From contig JAGYXB010000446.1 of the NCBI GenBank assembly GCA_022495005.1, positions 541,147 through 605,146 on the forward strand: a DNA stretch of 64,000 nt. The letters are read 5' to 3'. The translations under genes were made by a program, and so were the position numbers. This document shows, in pieces, positions 55,848 through 64,000 of this stretch. Below the pieces are notes generated by a model. That model was not told the origin of the DNA. It was given only the letters and a program-made list of their open reading frames with translations, and searched no databases. The stretch comes from Rhyacophila brunnea (Eukaryota; Arthropoda; Insecta; Trichoptera; Rhyacophilidae). Position 1 is the stretch's first letter; each line of letters begins with the position of its first letter.

Positions 55848-57045
55848 GTATTGACTGATTTCATTGCAACTAACTGTTTTATTATACCCCTAATTATGTA
55901 CTTTCTGATATTAGCGCATTGTATCAAGGTAGGATAGCAAATTGGTTTGTTGGAAGGTTATTCTTATTAATGTATTTGATTTAAATTTTGATCAACAACT
56001 TACTTTATAATAATTAATTATCGTCTTTTATTTTAATTGATGAAGATGCAAATATTTAAATACTCTGTTTTTTCATTGAATTTTTGTGTAGGAATATTTA
56101 TTGCTTATTACTTTCCCCTCACATACTTCGGTTTACCTGTCAAATTCGAAAGTTAGCCGAGCATAGCTGATAACTCATGACTATTTGTATCACCTCCACC
56201 TATAATATTAATATTTAGCTTGGTACAATTTAATTTAAATGTAATTAAGGCAGGGTTTGTCATTTATTATGTACGAAAAAAGAAGACAGCATATTAAAAG
56301 AGTTCTACCTATCTCTTATATTTGTTGAATATTAATTGCATGGTTTTATTACCCCATAGCTATCTTTAGTGCGATATAAAACCATATATTTATGTTTACT
56401 TTCACGAATGCCTTTAAATTTTTAATTAAAGATGTAAATATTGACATCAAACAAGGCATGTGAATTTATAATTTAAAAACATTGCACTAAGCAAGTCAGC
56501 AAGAAATATTTAACTTCAGATTTATTGGTGCATCCGATCAACACTTTAAAATTATAATTACAACAAAAAAATACTTTATTATTAACCACTAGCAACACAA
56601 TGTTATAACATATAATATATTATAACATGTTACGTTGATTCATTAATAAAACAGGACAGCATTTTTCTTAAATTCCAGTGTTTTAAACTATATTTCTAAC
56701 CGCCCAAATTTTTCATTTGTAGAGTAACGAATTAAATCATATTTTTACAAATTTATAAATTAAGGACTCAAGAGATTTACAAGCTGTCATATTAATTCAT
56801 TATTACATTTATTAGGTTGTTATATATTAATTCATTATTACATTTATTAGGTTGTTATATATTTTCTCAATCGCATATTATGGTTCACAAAAATTATTAC
56901 AGCCTGCCAGACCTAGCAGAACAACCGGCAATCAGCAGTTATTTCTGCTAGTTTATTAGAATATCGTACCAATAACAAAGTATTTCTTTTATGTTGCTGT
57001 TAAATAGAGTATAATATTATAATAACATAACTCAAAGGCACTTAC
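55848..57045 (-). other. Intron of the four-span gene, unassigned
   Basis: AT-rich intron. A 40-bp direct repeat, GGTTGTTATATATT with TTCATTATTACATTTATTA, occurs twice at 56790-56865. No gene. Confidence 0.45.
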
Positions 57046-57143
57046 GTTATTCCATTGCTGGTAATACTCTTCACCGACGATCTTGTCCTTTTCATAATAT
57101 TCAACTCCGTGCCATAATGCCATCGCTCCAGCTGCCAGTAGAC
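57046..57143 (-). CDS. Four-span protein, exon with third span end and loop 2
   Basis: The acceptor is TCTTCTAG and the donor is GTAAGT. The exon encodes LLAAGAMALWHGVEYYEKDK and IVGEEYYQQWNN, the end of the third membrane span and the second extracellular loop. It ends at a codon boundary, so either alternative exon can follow in frame. The loop carries no cysteine pair. Confidence 0.88.
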
Positions 57144-57851
57144 CTAGAAGATTTTATAAAAATCATCAATACAAAATTAAGCACACAGGAATAAAATGCC
57201 AACATCTAAGGATTTGATTTGGGAATAGCTAAGTATTTTGTGTATCAATGTCTCTTGTATAGCAATAATATGATATCCTGAGGATTAAAGGAGTACCAGT
57301 GACATATAAACAACTATTTATATCGTCACCTTACTATTAAGACCTCGTTGGTAAGTCCGATATTATGGAAAAATGAAGTTTGTTTAACAAAATTTAAACA
57401 AAAAAACATTTTAATTCATATCAAACCTCGGTTCTCTAGAATAGTATGCTGTCCATCTATCGACAAATTTAAAAAACTTGTGGGTCGCGTGGTTTCAAAC
57501 ATTGAATTAAAACCTCGTATTTCACAACCAGTGTTAACAGATTCATCGATTAGAGAGGTGTTTAAAAAATTGTTTTTATTACGTTTTTCGTTCCCTCAAC
57601 ATTCTTCTCAAACAGACTTTAGAGGTGACGATATGTGAAACACGAGTTATATGCATGGAATATATGGAAAGTGATAAGTATTTTATTCCTATCATTGGAT
57701 TTTATCCCATGGACATGTCAACTCATGAGCACGGTCTACAAAATGTTGTAATTATTTTCATAGTAGGTAATGTATTTAATTTGAAAGTTTTTGCCAGAAT
57801 TGTCCTTCTTCAAATACTAAAAACATAAAAAAATAACAGTGTTAACAGTAT
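57144..57851 (-). other. Intron of the four-span gene
   Basis: It contains a 96-codon open stretch on the plus strand (57348-57638) starting at TTG, not ATG, which I do not accept as a gene (see rejected items). Otherwise no element recognised. Confidence 0.4.
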
Positions 57852-57965
57852 ATTATGGCCGAGCGGGTTAACGCATCGGTTTATGATGCCATGGATCCCG
57901 GTTTCAAATCCTGGGTCTGGCAATAAATATACGTGTTGTTTTTCAATGTGTTTGGAGTCCGATAA
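57852..57965 (+). mobile_element. tRNA-derived SINE, family S copy 5
   Basis: This is the best-preserved head: ATGGCCGAGCGGGTTAACGC (box A, as in Leu/Ser tRNAs) and CGGTTTCAAATCCTGGGTCT (box B). The tail is GTTGTTTTTCAATGTGTTTG and GAGTCC. It lacks a proper anticodon arm, so it is a SINE and not a tRNA. Confidence 0.75.
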
Positions 57966-58095
57966 AAACAAAAAATATCTGTAGTCTGATTATTTTAAGA
58001 ATCAGCTGTTCCAATGTCCACCATTTTGTTGTCATCAGCTGTTGGGTTCAAATGTTTCTAAAGGAATATACCTACATTGGAGACGTAATACTTAC

Positions 58096-58238
58096 AAGTA
58101 ACAAGCATCAGAATAGCTGTAGCGGTGACATTTCCAGGACTTCTCTTCCAGCAGCCGACTACTCCGGTCCAGAAGGCCACGAACACAGAGAAGAATGCCA
58201 CAATGAAGAGGGCAACAGTCGACCGGGCCATGTGTAAT
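58096..58238 (-). CDS. Four-span protein, exon with second and third spans
   Basis: The acceptor is CACATTTCAG and the donor is GTAAGT. The exon encodes LHMARSTVALFIVAFFSVF, then VAFWTGVVGCWKRSPGN and VTATAILMLVTC. The first hydrophobic run is TM2, the CWKRSPGN segment is the cytoplasmic turn, and the second run begins TM3. The order basic loop, TM2, short turn, TM3 follows the PMP22/claudin superfamily, close to TMEM178/TMEM114-type proteins (family knowledge). I cannot assign a Drosophila symbol. Confidence 0.9.
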
Positions 58239-58774
58239 CTGAAATGTGGGAAGATAATGTTGTACTCACATAATCACATACCTCTCTGTCATTTTTTAAA
58301 ACCTATAAAATATTATTTGTTACTCTTGCATCATATAACTATTCGATTGAAGAAAATAAAGAATTACAGAATATCTACATATCTTCGACAAATACTCACA
58401 CAACATGAGTGAACGTATGTCGCTTCCATTTTATATTCTGTCATGTCAATCACCAAAGTTTATAATGAATGTGTTTAGATTTGACAAGTAGCTTTTACGA
58501 TCCTGACCTGTGGTATTTATTTATTTTATAACACTATTATTATCTACTTCTGTTCTGAATGCTGTAAAATCCTAGGCAATATATTAAGTATATACGTCTG
58601 TTATCTATGATCCCAGGTAACCATAGACTAATATACTATATACTACAGGTAACTGTCAAATGATACAAAATTAGCTGAAAACTCTAAATTGAAAACAATT
58701 GAATTTCAAAAACAAAACCAAATTTTCCAAAATTAAAACCATTACAAAATAACTTATGGAGGTTCGGAAAATCT

Positions 58775-59140
58775 ATATCTATTGTCCGGCAACTTCATCT
58801 TGGCTACGTGGCAAATCTGTGAACTACAATCCCATCCAGTACAGCTAATCGAACTTCCGGTTTCAAATTAGGAACGCCCCCAAATTATTCATTGCATTTT
58901 TGACACTTCGTATTGGACGCATCTATCAATTTACGTAATTTGAAGCTTTTATATTCAAAAGATGTCTAAAACAATACGAAATGATGTTCGAATTATTATC
59001 AGTAAACTTTTGATTTATTGCGAAGAAGAAAAAGAGTCGTATTTAAAAGGTGAGCCTATACAATACTTTCAACAAGCCCATTTTACGGGTTCCTGTCATG
59101 TCAGGTATGTCAAAATTCAGTGTTCTAATACTAGAAATAT
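58775..59140 (+). mobile_element. Transposon 5' region with transposase first exon
   Basis: The flank TATTGTCCGGCAACTTCATC and GGAACGCCCCCAAAT is shared with 25790-25580 in the opposite orientation. It leads to ATG at 58962. Further shared sequence (GCGACTTCCTGTTGTCGCC) lies near 59831, matching 25085-25115. It is the uninterrupted sister of the copy at 25080-25790. Confidence 0.65.
58962..59104 (+). pseudogene. Transposase N-terminal exon (tentative)
   Basis: The exon encodes MSKTIRNDVRIIISKLLIYC, then EEEKESYLKGEPIQYFQQAH and FTGSCHVR, and ends at a GTATGT donor that is conserved in the minus-strand copy at 25157-25284. Its charged helix (EEEKES) and hydrophobic spacing resemble the helix-turn-helix head of IS630/Tc1-type transposases with introns. 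No catalytic domain was found downstream. It sits in an intron of the four-span gene on the opposite strand. Confidence 0.5.
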
Positions 59141-61027
59141 TTCCCCAAATACTGGAAATTATGTTTGTATATTATAAAGTTATGTGTATCGTAATTTATT
59201 TTATTAATATTTTTAGACGTATAATAATTAAGTATAAATGATCATTAGTTAGTTAATGAATTGTCCTATTTTTCCTAATTATTTTCCTAATTTTTAAACC
59301 GATAAGCAGGTACATATTGTTTTAAAATTGATGTAAGGTGGATATAATTTAATTTATAGAAAATTATTTTCACAGAATGTGTTTCTACAACAATTTTACT
59401 AAAAATACGATATAAAGACATCATTTGTGAATTATAAAACATGTGATTGGGTCATCAATATAATATTGAATATGTTATATCTTTCACTTCTACTTTTTTA
59501 GTCATAATTTGTGTTCTAGTTATTTAATTAATAAATACATGCAGCAATATTATCAGTTAATGTGGGTTCAATGATACATTTCCTTCCAAATTCAATAATT
59601 ACGCTGTATTAATTAACCTAATATAATAGTAATAATTAAGAGGTGAAATTATTTGAAAAAAAAAATTCTATTGATATTTATTGAACAATAATTAGACTTA
59701 TAAATTAATGTACTTATAAACTTACTGAGAATAGAATTGATATAAACTTAAAACCTAATTTCGCGGGATATGTTTTCTCATAAAATGACAACACTGTGAA
59801 ATATTCTATACGCGATAAGAGCGACTTCCTGTTGTCGCCTAAATAATGTTGTCGTACAGTAGCGTTTGACATAAGCTATATAAATCATTAAAAATAAAAT
59901 TAGTAAATGCAATAAAATCTATTTTACCTTTATTTCCATTTCACCAAACGTGGATAACAAAAGTGGAGTTACAGACCTACAAACTTATCTGAAGAATGGG
60001 ATGAGGGAGCCACTGTCGAAAACTACCCAATCAAGAAGTAACTGGACAAAATCTGACATTCAAATGAAAATTTCAAAATGGCGTCCTATGGTAGCTCGTA
60101 GTTCCATTTTTGTGCATTCTACAGATAAGTTTGTAGGTGCGTACCATTAATTTTACCACCTGTGTCATAAACACTAGAGTTGGTAAACCTTTTTATGGTA
60201 GGTACTTGCTTAAAAATTATTTGTAATAATGGGTGGTGTGCCAAAGAGAAGAATTAGGGAAAATATTAATTAGGAAAAGCATCACCCTTTTTACAACTTT
60301 CAAAATTTTAATTTTCCCGAGAAAGCTCTCGGGAAAAAAAGCTTTTTAGTAAAAATGTTTTATCCATTTAAGCGGTTTTTCTCATAGAAAAAAATTCTGT
60401 TCTGATTCAAAGTCGAGAGCATTTTTTGTTGTTGCTTTTATCGTCAATATTATATCAATTAATTATCATCAAGTTTCGTTAGAACTCCTGACTGAGAATG
60501 ACACTGTATATCAGCCATTCTCAACCAGTCAATTGGTGGGTGTGTCACGAAATATTTGACATTATAATACTTCTAACCTCAGTTTTTATCTACCTATTCA
60601 ATTTGGTACTTATAGATATTTTAATTTGTTGTGTGTAGCAATAACGAACATTATTATCTGTTGTATGTCGCTATTAGAAAAGGGTGGGAATTGTTTTTAA
60701 CATGTATATGTTTTACTGCTTGCCACAATATTAAAATTGTGTGCAGAAATTCAACCTTAACGCAGAAAATGTCACTATAACTATTTTATCAAAATTTTTC
60801 AAGTCATCACTACGCTTACCCTAGCAGAGCGCTCTCAAAGCTTGTCATCCAATCACCGATGCAACTTTGTATTTTATTTTTTTAATGTATTTCTTAAATT
60901 ATTCATTTATATTTTTAGCCTTAATATTAATATTTAATATATGTTAATAAGTGAACACATATTATAATATGCAAAATAGCATTTTATAAAATATAACAAC
61001 CATTCATAACATACATAACCATTCATG
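59141..61027 (-). other. Intron of the four-span gene, largely unassigned
   Basis: The part to about 59880 belongs to the transposon remnant. A 66-codon frame at 59950-60150 shows no family resemblance. At 60855-60940 there is a copy of the sequence that follows the tRNA-like element (CGATGCAACTTTGTATTTTA). No host exon recognised. Confidence 0.4.
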
Positions 61028-61100
61028 ACATAACAGTCATTAAGTGGTAGAATGCTCGCCTACCACGCGGCTGGCCCCGGTTCGATTCCCGGCCGATGCA
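61028..61100 (+). tRNA. tRNA-Gly-like sequence, probably a pseudogene
   Basis: From AAGTGGTAGAATGC (D arm) through CTCGCCTACCACGCGG (anticodon arm, loop CTACCAC, anticodon ACC) to CCCGGTTCGATTCCCGG (T arm) and CCGATGCA, the match to insect tRNA-Gly is close. The usual Gly anticodon here would be GCC. The 5' acceptor strand, ACATAAC, does not pair with CCGATGC, which argues for a pseudogene or a tRNA-derived repeat. Its 3' flank is duplicated at 60855-60940. Confidence 0.5.
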
Positions 61101-61290
61101 ACTTTTTTATTTTATTATTAATATTATGTATTTCTTAAATTATTAATTTATATTAACTTTTTGACAAAGATAATATTATGTCTTATCGCTGGGGGTCAAC
61201 AAAAAAAAAAACGTTTAGAACTCACAGTGTACAATCTCTTTATTTTACAAACATACGAAGCACCACCAACCTCCAACTACCCACCTGAAT

Positions 61291-61422
61291 CAGTAGCCTG
61301 ATGTTGAGTATTCACTACATGGAAATACATTGGAATGTGGATATGTGTCTTCAGTCGCTCTCAGACATATACATGTTCCAATGTACTTCCGTGTAGCGGA
61401 GGTACTCAGCATCAGGCAACTG
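61291..61422. mobile_element. Imperfect hairpin repeat
   Basis: The left arm, CAGTAGCCTGATGTTGAGTA, continues to GAAATACATTGGAA. It is mirrored by the right arm, TTCCAATGTACTTC, through TACTCAGCATCAGGCAACTG. The arms are about 60 bp with several mismatches. It is non-coding. Confidence 0.7.
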
Positions 61423-61526
61423 ACCCATTTTGTTGTTGAACCAGGTGTGATTTAAAAACATTTTTTTATATAACCTTCATTGGAAGTAGAATCAGAATAA
61501 AAATAATAAAATTTAGGTTATCTTAC

Positions 61527-61632
61527 CTCGCCATTGCATCCTCTGACAATCCTTTAGTGACATTATTCTCATCAGGGATGTAGTAGTCCACATTGTTACA
61601 GTGCGTCTCGACAGGTGACAGGTAGGTTTCAA
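61527..61632 (-). CDS. Four-span protein, exon of the first extracellular loop (most 5' seen)
   Basis: The acceptor is GATTTCAG and the donor is GTAAGA. The exon encodes ETYLSPVETHCNNVDYYIP and DENNVTKGLSEDAMAR. It belongs to the loop between the first and second spans, with one NVT sequon and a Cys. Its acceptor is in phase 1 (two bases complete a codon), so an upstream exon with TM1 must exist. I did not find it between 61633 and 64000, so it probably lies beyond the right edge. Total coding seen to the TGA is 204 residues. Confidence 0.85.
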
Positions 61633-62022
61633 CTGAAATCAATTAAAAAAAAGAAACTATTAATTTATTTATTCGAATTTTCTATTTGGAAGAAAAAGTT
61701 GGAAATAAAAAAAATGAATACTTGGAAACTGACGTCGCAATTCAAGCAAATGAAAGATTTTATATTATGTACCATGTGAAAAAGTGTAGAAAAAGGTTGA
61801 ATGAAACAGACAGAACCTTAATATATGAAAGTGATGTTGGAAAGGAGATTCACAGTCAACTGCTGAAGTTAACTACAGTTGACTTCGTATTTTATTACAA
61901 CGTTTTTATTAGCTCGTATTCTTATTTTTCCGGTGGTTGTTTGTCCGGTGCAAATCTTGCAATCAATTTTTAACTAACTTACCGACTAGCTAGACATTTG
62001 AAACTATTATAATATCGTCTCT
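61633..62022 (-). other. First visible intron, with repeat fragments
   Basis: 61823-61896 is one half of a direct duplication (partner 62269-62343). 61905-62010 matches 16725-16810, including TTTTTAACTAACTT and GACTAGCTAGACA. The frame at 61686-61973 crosses these repeats and is not a gene. Confidence 0.5.
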
Positions 62023-62260
62023 GTTCTGGCAGAACACACTAACTGGAGAATACTAGTTTTGAGTAATTTGACTTTGAAGTTGTTAAAATGTTTGAAATGG
62101 TCTATCATGTGAGTTTATTAAGTAATCGTAAAAAGGATGACTTTAAAAAGATTGTTTATTTATGAAGAAGGTTTCCAGACGGTAAAGTTTGAAATAAGGA
62201 ACATGTTGGTATAACTAACTCAATATGTAATTTTTTCTAATTAGTGTCTTCTGCCAGAAC
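62023..62260. mobile_element. Small element with GTTCTGGCAGAA ends
   Basis: The left end, GTTCTGGCAGAACACACTAA, and the right end, TTAGTGTCTTCTGCCAGAAC, form a 20-bp inverted pair with one mismatch. The 238-bp interior is non-coding. No target duplication could be read. Confidence 0.65.
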
Positions 62261-62343
62261 AATGACGGATATGAAAGTGATGCTGGAAAGGAGATTCACA
62301 GTCAACTGCTGAAATTAACTACAGTTGACTTCGTATTTTTATT

Positions 62344-64000
62344 TATTATTTTGTATCAAACTTTCGCCCGCATTTGTCAAAAACAGCAACAATAAATTCG
62401 ATACGTTAATTTTATTATTGTCGTTATGTCGATTCATGTGGTTGCCGAATCTGTTTATAAATTTACTTTAAATGCCATAATATTATGTCGACATAACGAT
62501 TAAGAGTGGAAATGAAAAAGTATTACGAATATTGATTGGGCAAGAGATGAATCTTCAAATGACTTCTCAATATGGAACTGAATCGTAGCTATTCACGTAT
62601 TAGACGGATTAAGTGGAATATTTGCAAATATTACCAAAATATTTAGAGATCACTAACATAAACGTTTACAAATGTCAAATGTGAATGTTATTTGTGTCGA
62701 AAATCGAAAATTAAAAACATTCCAGAAATACAATCAAGTGTTTTAATATGGATTAAAATAACAAAACGCTTCCACGCATTAGAGCTGACCTATGTGGTGT
62801 GTATGTAACTAGAGGTTATGATTGAGAAATCTCGAGAAATATTTTTCGAACTTTCGAGAATTCTCTTTTCTCTAGAAATCATCAATGAAATTCTCGAAAA
62901 ATTAATAAATTATCACTAAGCTAAGCCGCCGACAGTCAGAGTTAAAAAAAACTAAATGGAATTTACTAAGAAAATTTAATTTCTCGGTAAAAAAAACCGA
63001 ACGCAATTAAAATATCTTAACTTTCAAACAAAACAGAATTTCTTCGACAACTCATTTAAAAAAAATGGTCCGAAAGATATGTCACGATATTTTTTTTGGT
63101 CGGAAGACCTAAAAAATGAAGAAAATAATATTACTATATACAAGAGGTATTTCGTAAAAGTATCGATTTCTCGAGAAAATAAATATTCTTGATTTTGAGA
63201 ATCTCCAATCTCGAGAATGACAAGGATTGTAACCACACTCGTAAGTAGGTAGAGGAAGGATAGATTCTTCTGGCATTGCGGCCATGACGAAATCACTGGG
63301 TGTGTGTCATTTGAAAATAACGATTCCGACACCCAAATGAGTCGCCTCCATTACCACAAGAATCTGACACGGTTATATTTCCTCTTAAAAATCTGAATTA
63401 AATCATATTATATTACACAAATGAGCACGCTTTTTATATTTTCACAAGCCAAATATGCGATTGCCTGCTTTATGCGAAACGTCTAAGTAATTTTTAAAAA
63501 ATTACCAAAAATTATGAACTCGTCAAACATATAATATGAATTTAACTAAAAGCGTATCATATAATATGCCATATAAATGATTTGCATACTTCGTCTATTA
63601 TTAAAATAATTAAAACACTATAATGTACAAAAATATAGGTAATCATAATCAAAGTGAAATCTGCATTCTGCAACACAGAGTCATCGATCATAGTCGCACG
63701 GTCCCAAGGTGAAGTCTTAATACGCCAATTTGCATACTTTCAAAATACTTATTTCAACATTCCACCAATGACATTGTAAATAAATTAAACAGCTGAAAAT
63801 AATATTAAGAGCAAAACCAACATTATTTTTGTCATGCTAAAATAACTTTTCTTTTGAAATATAGAAGAAAATTTTATTGAATAGCGTTGTGCTGCAGGAA
63901 GGAACTTTGTCATAAATTAATGCTATCGACTATTTTTTAACCTATTGTGAATTTACTAGAATAATAATAATATTAATCCAAAAAATAAACCTATAACTTT
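62344..64000. other. Right-edge sequence, unassigned
   Basis: It contains an inverted pair, GTCGTTATGTCGA and TCGACATAACGA, at 62420-62505. A region rich in TCTCGAGAA/TTCTCGAG motifs lies at 62825-63215. I see no exon here; the upstream part of the four-span gene presumably continues beyond 64000. Confidence 0.4.

Noticed and set aside
57348..57638. A 96-codon open stretch on the plus strand in an intron of the four-span gene
   Set aside because: It begins at TTG with no ATG, has no recognisable family, no splice or promoter context, and AT-rich composition like the surrounding intron. A profile search could reopen this.
59950..60150. A 66-codon frame starting MDNKSGVTDLQTYLKNGM
   Set aside because: Short, unrecognised, and without support from neighbours or repeats. 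It lies in transposon-rich intron sequence.
51796..61632. Identity of the four-span gene as clarin (another Usher gene, next to Sans)
   Set aside because: The WYDWSY cluster, the CWKRSPGN turn and loop layout fit PMP22/claudin and TMEM178-like proteins better than clarin. Neighbourhood alone is not evidence.

Overview
The window reads as AT-rich nuclear DNA of an insect. The evidence is GT-AG introns, a dense load of eukaryotic transposons, and RTE-type LINEs ending in TGATGATGATGA tails. Frequent GTAGGTACCTAC-like simple sequence and that LINE tail suggest Lepidoptera, but I cannot fix the order from sequence alone. There are no bacterial-style operons. Host coding sequence is a small part of the 64 kb; most of the rest is transposon-derived or unassigned intron and intergenic DNA. 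Host gene 1 (plus strand, 5773-40454) is the insect orthologue of SANS/USH1G, assembled from nine coding exons into 513 residues. The order is a short N-terminal exon, ankyrin repeats, a basic/coiled segment, conserved central blocks, a SAM domain and a C-terminal PDZ-binding motif, DSQL. The first two introns are about 13 kb and 11 kb and hold most of the repeats. Host gene 2 (minus strand, from beyond 64000 down to 51796 or 51085) is the 3' part of a four-membrane-span PMP22/claudin-superfamily gene; its first transmembrane exon is not in the window. The two genes converge tail to tail. Gene 2 has the two most interesting signals. First, there is a pair of equal-length (166 bp), same-phase, homologous exons (53193-53358 and 55237-55402), each encoding the fourth membrane span; they look mutually exclusive. 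Second, an in-frame TGA at 51796-51798 is followed by a further open frame of 236 codons, a candidate for stop-codon readthrough or alternative 3' splicing. Repeats by region: 0-5 kb has an RTE LINE fragment, a hAT-like element with an 8-bp duplication and a nested palindrome, and tRNA-derived SINEs. 6-18 kb has two hAT-like families, most copies with perfect 8-bp duplications; one copy carries a nearly full-length, frame-broken RTE LINE (11238-14317) with a 7-bp duplication. 20-24 kb has an LTR retrotransposon without recognisable pol. 25-27 kb has a transposase first exon interrupted by a MITE, and a second LINE. 28-37 kb has fold-back and TIR elements between Sans exons. 40.5-43.1 kb has a 2.6-kb fold-back element with an 8-bp duplication and a THAP-type first exon, lying 45 bp past the Sans stop codon. 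44.4-46.3 kb has a degenerate tandem array. The rest of the right side holds small MITEs, SINEs, a tRNA-Gly-like sequence and the gene 2 exons. All coordinates were read by eye; exon joins rest on splice consensus, phase and homology, not on transcripts.
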